Assembly: GCF_013401435.1 (NCBI RefSeq)
Contig: NZ_JACBGN010000059.1
Location: 1-33,240, forward strand
From: Streptomyces sp. BR123
Lineage (GTDB): Bacteria > Actinomycetota > Actinomycetes > Streptomycetales > Streptomycetaceae
Direction: 5' to 3'
DNA length: 33,240 nt
Of the stretch, positions 1 through 8,642 are shown one piece after another. The translations under genes and the position numbers were made by a program. Each line of letters begins with the position of its first letter. Within the stretch, counting starts at the first letter, position 1. The notes beneath the pieces were generated by a model. The model had not been told where the DNA came from. It worked only from the letters and a program-made list of their open reading frames with translations, and ran no database searches.

Positions 1-72
1 TTTTTTCACGCAGAAGACGGCCTACGAGCTACGGACCGGTCTCGGGGGCTCGGAGATGTGTCTAAGAGACAG
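1..72 (+). other. Untrimmed Illumina/Nextera P7 adaptor (not genomic)
   Basis: Bases 7-30 match the Illumina P7 flow-cell sequence apart from three A-to-C differences (9, 22, 29). Bases 31-38 (acggaccg) sit where the 8-base index belongs. Bases 39-72 match the Nextera read-2 adaptor, ending in the 19-bp Tn5 mosaic end (54-72), with a T-to-G change at 45 and an A-to-C change at 62. All five mismatches go to C or G, which looks like low-quality base calling. Genomic sequence starts at 73. Confidence 0.95.
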
Positions 73-74
73 CC

Positions 75-773
75 GCCCGGCCCACCGAAGTGCTCGTCGT
101 GGAGGACGACCCCGAGGTCCGGGCCGCCGTCGTGGACGCGCTGGCCGTCGAGGGGTACGAGGTGCGGGAGGCGGCGGACGGGCTGGCCGGTCTCAGCGCG
201 GTGGCCGCCGAGCCACCCGACGCCATCGTGCTGGACCTGGCCATGCCGGTGCTGGACGGGCTCGCCTTCTGCCGCGAGCTGCGCGGGCTCGGGGACCGCA
301 CCCCCGTCCTCGTCCTGACCGCCCGCGACGCCGTCAGTGACCGGGTGGCCGGGCTGGACGCGGGCGCCGACGACTACCTGGTCAAGCCCTTCGCCCTGGA
401 CGAGCTGCTGGCCCGGCTGCGGGCGCTGCTGCGCCGGGCCACGCCCGTCCTCACCGCGGACGAGCCCGCCGTAGGCGCGCTGTCCTTCGCCGACCTGACC
501 GTCGATCCGGCGACCCGCACAGGTGTCCGCGGCGGCCAGCGGCTGGAGTTCACCCGCACCGAGTTCGCCCTCCTGGAGCTGTTCCTGCGCCATCCCCACC
601 AGGTGCTGCCGCGTGAACTCATCATGGAGCGGGTGTGGGGCGCCGACTTCGGGCCCGAGTCCAACTCGCTTGCGGTATATGTCGGTTACCTGCGTCGCAA
701 GCTGGAGGCCGGCGGCGCCCCGCGGCTCGTCCACACCGTGCACGGCGTCGGCTACGAACTGGCGGCACGATGA
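75..773 (+). CDS. OmpR/PhoB-family response regulator, 5' partial
   Basis: DNA-binding response regulator of a two-component pair. The frame is open from the first genomic bases and reads ARPTEVLVVEDDPEVR, so the true start codon and perhaps only a few residues are lost at the contig edge. The GTG at 90 lies inside the first beta strand and is not a credible start. The receiver domain has the acidic pair in VEDD, the phospho-acceptor Asp in IVLDLAMP and the conserved Lys in YLVKPF. The C-terminal winged helix (about residues 135-230) has the typical LEFTRTEFALLELF and SNSLAVYVGYLRRK segments. Its TGA stop overlaps the ATG of the kinase gene (ATGA), which implies translational coupling. The target genes cannot be deduced; the secreted hydrolase downstream is one possibility. 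Confidence 0.93.
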   Translation, partial: ARPTEVLVVEDDPEVRAAVVDALAVEGYEVREAADGLAGLSAVAAEPPDAIVLDLAMPVLDGLAFCRELRGLGDRTPVLVLTARDAVSDRVAGLDAGADDYLVKPFALDELLARLRALLRRATPVLTADEPAVGALSFADLTVDPATRTGVRGGQRLEFTRTEFALLELFLRHPHQVLPRELIMERVWGADFGPESNSLAVYVGYLRRKLEAGGAPRLVHTVHGVGYELAAR

Positions 774-2176
774 CCGGGCGCCAGGCCGCCGCGCCGCTGC
801 TCCGCCGCCTGGGAGTGCCCCGCCGCGCTCCCCTGCGCACCCGGCTCGCCGTGATCACCTCGGCGGCCGTCGCCCTGGTCGCGCTCGGGGTGTGTGCCGC
901 AGCGTACGTCGTCATCCGCCACGAACTGGTGCGCCAGCTCAACCTCCAGCTCACCCAGCAGGCGAACCTGATCGCCCAGGAGAAGCGCGACCAGCCCGCC
1001 GGGCCGCTGTACGGCGAGTGCGTCTGGCTGTCCGCCCCGGCCTGCGCGCAGATCGTCACCCCCGGCACCGGGGACCGCGCCGGGAAGGGAGAGGAGCTGG
1101 TCCTGCCGGTCACCGGCGCCACCCGCGCGGTGGCCGAGGGCTCCCGACCGGCGTACTACAGCGGCATCTCCCTGCGCGGCCACCGGATGCGGATGCTCAC
1201 CACCCCGCTGCGCGGCCACCGCGCGCTCCAGCTCGCCATCCGCTCCGACACCGCCGACCGGGGCATCGAGCAGGCGGGCCGGCTGCTGGCCGCGGTCGGC
1301 GGCGCCGGGGTGCTGCTCGCCGCGGGCCTGGGCTATCTGGCGTCCCGTACGGCGCTGGCGCCCGTCACCCGGCTGACCGCCACCGCAGAACGGATCACCG
1401 ACACCCGCGATCCCGCCCACCGCATCGAGCTGTCGGCAGCCGAACGGCGACGCCCCGACGAGATCACCCGGCTGGCGGACAGCTTCAACACCATGCTCGG
1501 CGAGCTGGAGCAGTCCGTCGCCGCCCAGCGCCGGCTGGTCGCCGACGCCTCCCACGAACTGCGCACCCCGCTGACGGCGCTGCGCACCAACGCCGAGCTG
1601 CTCGCCCGCGCCGACCGGCTCTCCGACAGGGCGCGCGACCGGGCCGCGGCCGCGCTCGGCCGCCAGCTGCGCGAGGTGACGGGGCTCGTCAACGATCTGA
1701 TCGAGCTGGCGCGCGACGAGGAGCCGCAGCCGCTGGTGGAGCCGGTACGGCTGGACCGGCTCGTGGCGTACGGCGTGGAGCAGGCGCGCGGCCACTGGCC
1801 CGGCACCCCGTTCACTGCGGAGCTGGCGCCGTGCACGGTGCACGGCGTTCCGGCCCGGCTCGCGCGGCTGCTGTCCAACCTGCTCGACAACGCGGCGAAG
1901 TTCAGCCCGCCGGGCTCCCCGGTGGAGCTCCGGCTCACGGCCGCGGAGGACGCCACCGTGCTCACCGTCCGCGACCACGGTCCCGGTATCGCCGCCGAGG
2001 ACCTGCCCCACGTCTTCGACCGCTTCTACCGGTCGCGCCAGGCGCGCGCCCTGCCGGGCTCCGGCCTCGGCCTGGCCATGGCCCGCCAGATCGCCCGCGC
2101 CCACGCGGCGGAGCTCACCGCCGAGCGCCCGGAGGGCGGCGGGGCCTGCTTCCGGCTGCGGTTCCCCCTCTCCTGA
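770..2176 (+). CDS. Sensor histidine kinase (HAMP, HisKA, HATPase)
   Basis: Membrane sensor kinase of 468 aa that should phosphorylate the upstream regulator. The ATG at 770 is chosen because it overlaps the regulator's stop; the frame is open further upstream, but only inside the regulator gene. Order: transmembrane helix at about 27-49, an extracytoplasmic region of about 120 residues, a second helix at about 172-192, a HAMP linker, then the H-box ASHELRTPLTALR with His262, an N-box NLLDNAAKFS, a G1 box DHGPGIA, an F-box FDRFYR and a G2 box GSGLGLAMAR. All catalytic motifs look intact. It resembles MprB/CseC-type actinobacterial kinases. The signal sensed is unknown; the external domain has two Cys (about 84 and 92) that could form a disulfide. 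Confidence 0.93.
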   Translation: MTGRQAAAPLLRRLGVPRRAPLRTRLAVITSAAVALVALGVCAAAYVVIRHELVRQLNLQLTQQANLIAQEKRDQPAGPLYGECVWLSAPACAQIVTPGTGDRAGKGEELVLPVTGATRAVAEGSRPAYYSGISLRGHRMRMLTTPLRGHRALQLAIRSDTADRGIEQAGRLLAAVGGAGVLLAAGLGYLASRTALAPVTRLTATAERITDTRDPAHRIELSAAERRRPDEITRLADSFNTMLGELEQSVAAQRRLVADASHELRTPLTALRTNAELLARADRLSDRARDRAAAALGRQLREVTGLVNDLIELARDEEPQPLVEPVRLDRLVAYGVEQARGHWPGTPFTAELAPCTVHGVPARLARLLSNLLDNAAKFSPPGSPVELRLTAAEDATVLTVRDHGPGIAAEDLPHVFDRFYRSRQARALPGSGLGLAMARQIARAHAAELTAERPEGGGACFRLRFPLS

Positions 2177-2261
2177 CCGAACCAGTCACCCACGGACGTC
2201 AACTTCCTTTCGCGGTGGCTCTCTTAGAACTCCTCTTATCTCGGCCCCGTATCAACTCCTC

Positions 2262-4277
2262 ATGCGAAAAATCAGCTCTCGCCACACCACCCGCGCCGCC
2301 GCCGCGGCCCTGGTCGCCTCCCTGGCCTGCGTCGCGCTCGTCTCCCCCTCCGAAGCGACCGTGCCGCCGGCGTCCCGGCAGGCAGCCGGCGTCGTGCGCG
2401 GCCACTTCGTCGACATCCCCGTGAACGGGGGCACGGCCACCGTCGACACCACCTCGCTGCGGGTCACGGCCCGCACCGCCCACGGGGCGGTGGAGCTGTC
2501 CGCGCCCGCCGCGACCGCTCCCGGGGCTCCCGGGCCCGTGCGGAGGACGGCGGACGGCCTCCGCTGGAGCTATCCGAACAGCGGGCTGTCCGTCACCGCG
2601 CGCGCCGCAAGCGGGCGGCTCGTCGTCTCGGTCGACTCGAGCGGCCCCGCCGACCGGACCCTGTCCTGGCCCGTCACCGGCGGCGACCGCGCCGCCTCCG
2701 ACCTTCAGCTGCCGCGCGGCGAGGGGCTCTCCCTCCCCGTGGCCGACCGCTTCTGGAACTCCGCCGAGGCCGAGCTGGTCGGCAGCGACCTCCCCATGGA
2801 GTCGGCCCTGTCGCTGCCGCTGTGGGGCTACACCCTCGGTCGGCAGGGCGTCAGCTATCTCGTTCCCACCGACATCGGCACCACCTTGCGCCCCACCTCC
2901 GAGCGGGGTCGGCTGCTCGCCACCGCCACCCACCGCTTCTCGCGGGCCGAGGGCACCACCGGCTACACGGTGGCCTTCTCCCTGACCGACGGCTCCCCGG
3001 TTGCCCCCGCCGCCGACTACCGCTCCTGGCTCGCCGAGCGCGGGCAGCTCTCCAGCCTGCGCGAGAAGATCGAGGCCAACCCGGCCACGGGGAAGCTCCT
3101 GGGCGCCTTCCACGCCTATCTGTGGGGCGACGCCCGCACGGCGGAGGGCGTCCGGCGGCTGCGTGCGCTCGGCGTGGACCGCATGTGGCTCGGCTACGAC
3201 GCCGACGACCGGCCGATGGACGCCGCCGCCGTCACCGCGGCCAAGGACGCCGGCTACCTGGTCGGCCCGTACGACACGTTCGCCAATGGCCAGGACCCGA
3301 AGACCTCGGACGCCACCACCTCCGTCTGGCCGGACCGTGTCTACCCGGACTTCTGCGTGCAGGGTCCCGACGGCAAGCCGGTCCCCGGCTTCCACGACCG
3401 GGGGTGCTACCTCAGCTCCGAGGCGTTCGAGAAGGCCGAACCCACCCGCCACTACCTCGCCGACCGCACCCGGGCGATGACGGCCAACGGCGCCGACAGC
3501 TACTTCCTCGACGTCGACGCGGCCGGCGAGCTGTTCCACGACCACCACCCCGCCCACCCCATGGACAAGGGGCGCGACCGCGCCAACCGGCTCGCCAGGA
3601 TGAAGCGGCTGGCCGACGGCAACCGGCTGGTGCTCGGATCGGAGTCCGCCGGGGCGTGGGCCAACCAGGTGCTCGCCTTCGACCACGGCTCCGGCACCCC
3701 CGTGGCCGACGGGCTCTGGGCGGCCCAGAAGGACAAGGTGAAGTGGGGCGGCTACGCCCCCGCCAATGCGCCCGCGGTCTTCTTCAAGCCCGCCGAGCTT
3801 CCCGAGGCCGTGGCCAAGGCGATGTACGACCCGGCCTACCGCGTCCCGCTGTACGAGACGGCCCTGCACGACTCTGTGGTCAACACCGAGCGCTGGGAGC
3901 TGTCGTACGACAAGCTGCCGAAGCAGAAGACCACCCGCGCCCTGCTGGCGATGCTCTACAACACCCCGCTCAACTTCGTCCTCGACGGGCCGTCTCTGGA
4001 GGAGCGCGGCGGCGAGCTGGCCGCCCTCCAGAAGTACTTCGCGCCCCTGCACAAGGCGGCCGGCACGGAGCCCATGACCGGCTTCCGGACGCTGACCGCG
4101 GACCGCTCCGTCCAGCGCACCGTCTTCGGCGACGGCGCCCTCACCGTCACCGCCAACTTCGGCACCGAGGCCCACGACGGCTTGCCCGGCGGCTGCGTGG
4201 ACGCCGCGCTCAAGGGCGACGACCAGCCGCGCCGGCTGTGCCCCGGCGGAAAGGGCCAAGGGCTTGCAGATGATTGA
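2262..4277 (+). CDS. Secreted glycoside hydrolase, GH101/GH129-like
   Basis: Predicted exported protein of 671 aa. The N-terminus has a basic stretch (MRKISSRHTTR), a hydrophobic core rich in Ala/Leu/Val and an Ala-rich cleavage region near residue 31-32, a classical signal peptide. A beta-rich N-terminal part is followed by a TIM-barrel-like part. The segment YFLDVDAAGE (D417/D419) resembles the nucleophile region of alpha-N-acetylgalactosaminidase-type hydrolases, and VLGSESAGAWA follows as a possible acid/base strand. The family call is by resemblance only, and the substrate is unknown. The last ten residues after RRLCP (a Gly/Lys-rich tail) run into unrelated-looking sequence, so the natural C-terminus may be slightly altered. 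It lies 85 bp downstream of the kinase gene on the same strand. Confidence 0.7.
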   Translation: MRKISSRHTTRAAAAALVASLACVALVSPSEATVPPASRQAAGVVRGHFVDIPVNGGTATVDTTSLRVTARTAHGAVELSAPAATAPGAPGPVRRTADGLRWSYPNSGLSVTARAASGRLVVSVDSSGPADRTLSWPVTGGDRAASDLQLPRGEGLSLPVADRFWNSAEAELVGSDLPMESALSLPLWGYTLGRQGVSYLVPTDIGTTLRPTSERGRLLATATHRFSRAEGTTGYTVAFSLTDGSPVAPAADYRSWLAERGQLSSLREKIEANPATGKLLGAFHAYLWGDARTAEGVRRLRALGVDRMWLGYDADDRPMDAAAVTAAKDAGYLVGPYDTFANGQDPKTSDATTSVWPDRVYPDFCVQGPDGKPVPGFHDRGCYLSSEAFEKAEPTRHYLADRTRAMTANGADSYFLDVDAAGELFHDHHPAHPMDKGRDRANRLARMKRLADGNRLVLGSESAGAWANQVLAFDHGSGTPVADGLWAAQKDKVKWGGYAPANAPAVFFKPAELPEAVAKAMYDPAYRVPLYETALHDSVVNTERWELSYDKLPKQKTTRALLAMLYNTPLNFVLDGPSLEERGGELAALQKYFAPLHKAAGTEPMTGFRTLTADRSVQRTVFGDGALTVTANFGTEAHDGLPGGCVDAALKGDDQPRRLCPGGKGQGLADD

Positions 4278-4421
4278 CACGTCGTCTTGACCTTGATGTC
4301 GGGATCGCTGCCTTGAGCTGGAGCCGCTCGCCCTCGGCCGGTCGGCTTTGCCACTGGCCGGTGGACAGCTGCTCTGGCTCTGCGGCGTGGGAGACGAGGG
4401 CGTCGCAGAACGCGCAGGCGG
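4278..4421. other. Intergenic gap between convergent genes, no clear feature
   Basis: 144 bp between the hydrolase stop and the stop of the WYL regulator. Frames are open on the minus strand (a CAFCDAL-containing reading), but there is no start, RBS or recognisable domain. It may be remnant coding DNA left at a recombination junction. I see no strong terminator hairpin. Confidence 0.4.
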
Positions 4422-5384
4422 CTATGTCCGGTGTATGGCCTTGAGGCAGCGGGTGGCCTGGGTGCGGAGGGCTTCGGCCAGTTCGGGTGGGGCGTCCACC
4501 AGGGTGAAGTCGGCATCCATCGAGGTGATCATCCAGGCGAGGTCGCGGGCGCTGTCGGCTCCGAGGTACAGCAGGCAGCTGTGGTCGTCGACGGGCTCGA
4601 TGACCCCCATGCCGGGCCAGAGGCGGTCGGAGACCTCGGTGGCGGATTCGTGCAGCGTGACGGTTGCCTGAAAAGGCCATGTTTGCGCAGACAGGCGGCG
4701 GTCCAGGTAGGCGGCCACGTCCTTGCCGGGAAGTTCGCGGGGGGTGAACCGCGGGCCGAGCGGAGTGCGGGGGACGAGCCGGTCGACGCGGAAGGTGCGC
4801 CAGTCCTCGCGGTCGGTGTCCCAGGCGACCAGGTACCAGTGGCGGTCGAAGTTGACGAGGCTGTGGGGCTCGGCCGAGCGGATGCGGGGGCCGAGGCGGG
4901 GGGTGGTGTAGTCGAAGCGCAATCGCTCGTGCCGGCGGCATGCCTCGGCGATGACCATGAGGGTGTCCGCGGAGACCGCGGGAGCCGGGGCCGCGCCGAC
5001 CCGAACGGTTGCGTTGTCCAGGGTGCTGACCCGGTGCCGCAGCCGGGCGGGCAGCACGTGCTCCAGCTTGACCAGGGCCCGCAGTGCGGACTCCTCGACT
5101 CCCGTGACCGCGCGGTCGGCCCCGCTGCGGAGGCAGACGACCATGGCAACCGCCTCCTCGTCGTCGAGCAGCAGCGGCGGCAGCTTGGCTCCGGCACCCA
5201 GCCGGTAGCCGGCGGTGCCCTGCGTCGCCTGGACCGGGTAGTCGAGGTCGCGCAGCCGCTGCACATCACGGCGCAACGTGCGTCGGCTGACGCCGAGGCG
5301 TTCGGCGAGCTCGGTCCCGGGCCATTCACGATGGGACTGCAGCAGGGACAGCAGTTTGAGCAGTCGCCCGGAGGTTTCCAGCAT
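4422..5384 (-). CDS. WYL-domain transcriptional regulator (DeoR-like HTH)
   Basis: Transcription factor of 320 aa. The N-terminal helix-turn-helix spans about residues 5-60 (LLSLLQSHREWPGTELAERLGVSRRTLRRDV...), typical of HTH_11/DeoR-like domains. A WYL ligand-binding domain follows at about 135-235, with the signature-like strands LRFDYTTPR, HWYLVAWD and RTFRVDRL, and then a WCX-like C-terminal extension. The gene is transcribed away from the epoxide hydrolase, with 62 bp between the two start codons. A dyad in that gap suggests it controls the hydrolase and itself. The inducer is unknown. The ATG at 5384 precedes the first HTH helix at the usual distance. Confidence 0.9.
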   Translation of the reverse strand: MLETSGRLLKLLSLLQSHREWPGTELAERLGVSRRTLRRDVQRLRDLDYPVQATQGTAGYRLGAGAKLPPLLLDDEEAVAMVVCLRSGADRAVTGVEESALRALVKLEHVLPARLRHRVSTLDNATVRVGAAPAPAVSADTLMVIAEACRRHERLRFDYTTPRLGPRIRSAEPHSLVNFDRHWYLVAWDTDREDWRTFRVDRLVPRTPLGPRFTPRELPGKDVAAYLDRRLSAQTWPFQATVTLHESATEVSDRLWPGMGVIEPVDDHSCLLYLGADSARDLAWMITSMDADFTLVDAPPELAEALRTQATRCLKAIHRT

Positions 5385-5403
5385 GCCTCCAGGGTGCCGC
5401 AGT

Positions 5404-5426
5404 CTTAGGAAGGAAGTTGACCTAAG
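5404..5426. promoter_or_regulatory. Candidate operator dyad between divergent genes
   Basis: Perfect inverted repeat CTTAGG-N11-CCTAAG (5404-5409 and 5421-5426) lies in the 62-bp gap shared by the WYL regulator and the epoxide hydrolase. Its position is compatible with repression or activation of both genes. Binding is inferred from position and symmetry only. Confidence 0.5.
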
Positions 5427-5446
5427 GGAGCCCTAGCGTCGCAGCC

Positions 5447-6631
5447 ATGACGAACGCGAACCCTGATATCCGCCCGTTCCGCATCGAGATCCCGCAGGAC
5501 CAGCTCGACGACCTCCGCGCCCGTCTTGCCGCCACACGCTGGCCGGACGAACTGCATGGTGTGGGCTGGAGCCGCGGCGTCCCGGTGGGCTATCTGAGGG
5601 GCCTGGCCGAGTACTGGCTCACCGCTTACGACTGGCGGGCGCACGAGGCGGCGCTCAACGCGTACCCCCAGTCCCTGGCCACCATCGACGGGCAAACCAT
5701 TCACTTCCTGCACGTACGGTCTTCCGAGCCCAGTGCCACGCCGCTGATGCTGCTGCACGGCTGGCCGGGTACGGTCGTCGACTTTCTCGACATCATCGGC
5801 CCGCTGTCCGATCCACGGGCGCACGACGGCGATCCTGCCGACGCCTTCCACCTGGTCATTCCCTCACTGCCGGGATTCTGCTTCTCGACGCCGCTGGCAG
5901 GGCCCGGCACGGACTCGGTGCGCATGGCAGCGATGTTCACCCGGCTGATGTCCCACCTCGGCTACACGCACTACGGCGTCCACGGCTATGACACCGGCTC
6001 GTGGGTTGCGCCGCAGATGGGCAAGCAGCAGCCGAAGCACGTCACGGGCGTCCACGTCAACGCCATGATCACGTTTCCGGCGGGCGCGGAGGGCGAGACG
6101 GAAGACCTCACCGAGGCTGAACAACGACGGTGGCAGGCCATGCTGGACTTCAACGATGGCTATCTGCAGTGCAACTCCAAGCGCCCGCAGACAGTGGCCT
6201 ACGCCCTCACCGACTCCCCCGTCGGCCAGCTGGCCTGGATCGTGGAAAAGTTCAAGGAGCTCACCAGTCCGGAGGACGCGCTCCCCGAGAACAGCGTGGA
6301 CCGTGACCGGATCCTCACCGAGGTCTCGCTGTACTGGCTGACCGGCACCGCCGCCTCAGCCGCCCAGATTTACTACGAGGAGACCTCCGCGAGCACTTGG
6401 GGAGGGAATGCAGCCGGGGACCAAGACAACCGGGCGGCGGCCGGTCAGCGCGGAACCGTGCCGACCGCCGTCCTGCTCTCCACCCGTGACGTGACCATCC
6501 GCCGCTGGGCGGAACGCGACCACAACATCGTGCGGTGGACCGAACTCGACCGCGGCGGCCACTTTCTTGCGATGGAAGCCCCGGACGCGCTCATCGACGA
6601 CATACGCACGTTCTTCCGCACGGCGCGCTGA
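5447..6631 (+). CDS. Epoxide hydrolase, EHN-type alpha/beta hydrolase
   Basis: Soluble hydrolase of 394 aa that opens epoxides to vicinal diols. The N-terminal epoxide-hydrolase cap domain (EHN) covers about residues 8-115 ([23 protein letters not shown] is typical of this family). The alpha/beta-hydrolase core carries the oxyanion motif HGWPG at 104-108, a nucleophile candidate Asp182 in HGYDTGSW (where relatives often have GGDWG) and a catalytic His in [11 protein letters not shown] near the end. The start at 5447 gives the N-terminus usual for the family. It is divergent from the WYL regulator, with a dyad between them. The role is likely detoxification or accessory catabolism; the substrate is unknown. 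Confidence 0.9.
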   Translation: MTNANPDIRPFRIEIPQDQLDDLRARLAATRWPDELHGVGWSRGVPVGYLRGLAEYWLTAYDWRAHEAALNAYPQSLATIDGQTIHFLHVRSSEPSATPLMLLHGWPGTVVDFLDIIGPLSDPRAHDGDPADAFHLVIPSLPGFCFSTPLAGPGTDSVRMAAMFTRLMSHLGYTHYGVHGYDTGSWVAPQMGKQQPKHVTGVHVNAMITFPAGAEGETEDLTEAEQRRWQAMLDFNDGYLQCNSKRPQTVAYALTDSPVGQLAWIVEKFKELTSPEDALPENSVDRDRILTEVSLYWLTGTAASAAQIYYEETSASTWGGNAAGDQDNRAAAGQRGTVPTAVLLSTRDVTIRRWAERDHNIVRWTELDRGGHFLAMEAPDALIDDIRTFFRTAR

Positions 6632-6633
6632 GG

Positions 6634-6664
6634 GGCCCATCGCTTCGCCTTTCAGCGACGGGCC
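6634..6664 (+). terminator. Hairpin terminator after epoxide hydrolase
   Basis: GGCCCATCGCT (6634-6644) pairs with AGCGACGGGCC (6654-6664) over 11 positions with one mismatch and a 9-nt loop, starting two bases after the stop codon. There is no T-run, which is common for streptomycete terminators. Confidence 0.6.
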
Positions 6665-6900
6665 GGAGGCTTCGGCCAAGGCGCTCCCGCGGCGGCTGCG
6701 TCCAGCAGATCACCCAGGCGGAGCCACGCGGTCGCTCCGGAGCAGGTGGCCGGGCAATTCGCGAACCGCTCCCATGCCTACCGGTCGGAACCGAGCGCTT
6801 CACACACCGCTGAGACCACCAACGGGTGGGCGCTGCCGAACCCGCTGTGCGCAGGGAGGCCGGCCGAGCGAGTACACGAGGCCGGCCGTAACCTTCGGCC
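6665..6900. other. Intergenic region upstream of carbonic anhydrase
   Basis: 236 bp without a supportable gene. It presumably holds the promoter of the carbonic anhydrase gene, but no convincing -10/-35 pair was found. A short GGCCG/CGGCC repeat lies just before the ATG, and there is no purine-rich RBS there, so the message may be leaderless. Confidence 0.3.
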
Positions 6901-7542
6901 ATGACCGAGATTCCTCCGCCGACGCCCCACGACGCCTTCGAACTGCTCATGGCCGGCAACCAGCGCTTTGTCGCCGGTATCCCCGAGCACCCCAACCAGG
7001 ACGCCACCCGCCGCACCGAGACCGCACCGTCCCAGCAGCCCTTCGCCGTGCTGTTCGGATGCTCCGACTCCCGCCTGGCCGCCGAAATCATCTTCGACCG
7101 CGGCCTGGGCGACCTCTTCGTGGTGCGCACCGCCGGCCACGTCGCCGGGACGGAAGTGCTCGGTTCCATCGAGTTCGGCGCGGCAGTTCTCAACGCGCCG
7201 CTGGTCGTCGTCCTGGGCCACGACTCGTGCGGCGCCGTCGCCGCCGCCTGCTCCGCCCTGGAGGACGGGCAGACGCCGGGCGGCTTCGTCCGGGACGTCG
7301 TCGAACGAGTGACACCCAGCGTACTGGCAGCCCGCGCCGCCGGACGCAACAGTGCCGAGGAGATCCTGGCCGAGCACATCGAACACACCGTGGACCTACT
7401 GCTGGAACGCTCCCGTGTCCTGGCCGACCGCGTTGCCGAAGGCCGCCTCGGCGTGGTGGGCCTGTCCTACCGCCTGGCCGACGGCACCGCACAGCTCGTC
7501 GCCACGCGCGGCCTTGGGCCGGCGGTTCACGCCGCCTCCTGA
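6901..7542 (+). CDS. Beta-carbonic anhydrase
   Basis: Zinc enzyme of 213 aa interconverting CO2 and bicarbonate in the cytoplasm. The zinc ligands are visible: Cys54 in GCSDSR, His107 and Cys110 in GHDSCGA. The Asp56-Arg58 dyad of the active site is also present (CSDSR). The RTAGH segment (76-80) is typical. The length is normal for the bacterial beta class and the protein appears complete. It stands alone on the plus strand, convergent with the Sua5 gene. Confidence 0.95.
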   Translation: MTEIPPPTPHDAFELLMAGNQRFVAGIPEHPNQDATRRTETAPSQQPFAVLFGCSDSRLAAEIIFDRGLGDLFVVRTAGHVAGTEVLGSIEFGAAVLNAPLVVVLGHDSCGAVAAACSALEDGQTPGGFVRDVVERVTPSVLAARAAGRNSAEEILAEHIEHTVDLLLERSRVLADRVAEGRLGVVGLSYRLADGTAQLVATRGLGPAVHAAS

Positions 7543-7587
7543 CGCTCACGCCCAGGCGGCCCACCCCGGGGGAGCCCGCCGGTCCGC

Positions 7588-7613
7588 CGAACGGGGGCGC
7601 TCCGTCCCGTTCG
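7588..7613. terminator. Bidirectional hairpin between convergent genes
   Basis: CGAACGGG (7588-7595) and CCCGTTCG (7606-7613) form a perfect 8-bp stem with a 10-nt loop. It lies between the stop of the carbonic anhydrase (+) and the stop of the Sua5 gene (-). Confidence 0.6.
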
Positions 7614-7667
7614 TGCCGAGGCCCCTCGGCTGTGCGGCTGCCTGGGTGCCGGGTGCGGATCCGGTAC

Positions 7668-8642
7668 TCACACCGTGTGACGAGGCCCCGCAGCTCGGCG
7701 GAGCCGGTTGGCGATGGCGAGCCCCAGCCCCTGCTCCGCCGGCAGTGACGCAATGATGAGGTCGCATCCCTGCTGGTCGAACTCACGCAGGAACCCGTAC
7801 AACCCCTGCGCGTACGCAGCCGGCGAAGCGGGGACTGCCACCACGGCGTGAGCCTTGACCGGGACGTCGGCGAAGGCGGCAGGCAAGAAGACGCCCACCT
7901 GATGGCCCGACTCCGACGCGGCTTCCGCTTCGGCGATGACCGTCTCGGGCTCGACGAGAACGACTCGCGCACGCGGTGCGTAGTGGGAGGGATGCTGGCC
8001 CGGTACCCGGACCTGGCTGGTCGAGGGGACCGCGAGCGGGTGCCCCAGCACCGCTTCGAGGTCCTCGCGCGTCACCCCTCCGGGCCGCAGGATGGTCGGG
8101 GCCTCCCCGGTGACGTCGACGATGGTGGACTCCACGCCGACTTGGCAGGGGCCGCCGTCCAAGACGAAGTCGACGGCGTCACCGAGCTCGGCACGCACAT
8201 CGTTCGCGGTGGTGGGGCTGACGGAGCCGAAGCGGTTCGCGGAAGGGGCCGTCACACCGCCACCGAAGGCCGCCAGCAGTGCGAGGGCGACGGGGTGGTC
8301 GGGCACGCGCACGGCGACCGTCTCCAGTCCACCGGTCGCCTCCAGCGGCACGCGGGGGCCGCGGCGCAGGACCAGCGTCAGCGGTCCCGGCCAGAAGTGT
8401 TCGGCCAGCACACGGGCCGCCACCGGCACGTCCTGCACCCAGGCGTCGAGTTGCTCGGCGCCAGCCAGGTGGACGATCAGCGGGTGGGAGGGCGGACGGC
8501 CCTTGACCTGGAAGATACGCGAGATGGCAGCGGGGTCCATGGCGTCGGCGGCCAGACCGTAGACGGTTTCAGTGGGCAGGGCTACCAGCCCGCCGGCGCG
8601 CAGCACACCGGCTGCCTTCTCGATGTCCTTGCTACTCGCCAT
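7668..8642 (-). CDS. L-threonylcarbamoyladenylate synthase (Sua5/YwlC type)
   Basis: Makes threonylcarbamoyl-AMP from threonine, bicarbonate and ATP for the tRNA t6A37 modification. The YrdC-like domain covers about residues 8-195, with GGLVALPTETVYGLAADA, the K-x-R segment VKGRPPSHPLIVH and FWPGPLTLVL. A C-terminal Sua5 domain follows to residue 324, so this is the long two-domain form. The ATG at 8642 is chosen over in-frame starts upstream because a GGGGAG motif precedes it and its ATG overlaps the stop of the upstream frame (TGATG). The context is odd for a housekeeping gene: it is the last gene of a peptide-modification operon, so it may be a second copy. Confidence 0.92.
   Translation of the reverse strand: MASSKDIEKAAGVLRAGGLVALPTETVYGLAADAMDPAAISRIFQVKGRPPSHPLIVHLAGAEQLDAWVQDVPVAARVLAEHFWPGPLTLVLRRGPRVPLEATGGLETVAVRVPDHPVALALLAAFGGGVTAPSANRFGSVSPTTANDVRAELGDAVDFVLDGGPCQVGVESTIVDVTGEAPTILRPGGVTREDLEAVLGHPLAVPSTSQVRVPGQHPSHYAPRARVVLVEPETVIAEAEAASESGHQVGVFLPAAFADVPVKAHAVVAVPASPAAYAQGLYGFLREFDQQGCDLIIASLPAEQGLGLAIANRLRRAAGPRHTV

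Noticed and set aside
2199..4280. Long minus-strand open frame opposite the secreted hydrolase
   Set aside because: No domain, Val/Gly/Ala-rich low-complexity translation; a GC-rich shadow of the plus-strand gene, which has a signal peptide and family-like motifs.
6591..7388. Minus-strand frame opposite the carbonic anhydrase
   Set aside because: Ser/Arg/Pro-rich shadow; the plus strand has a complete zinc enzyme.
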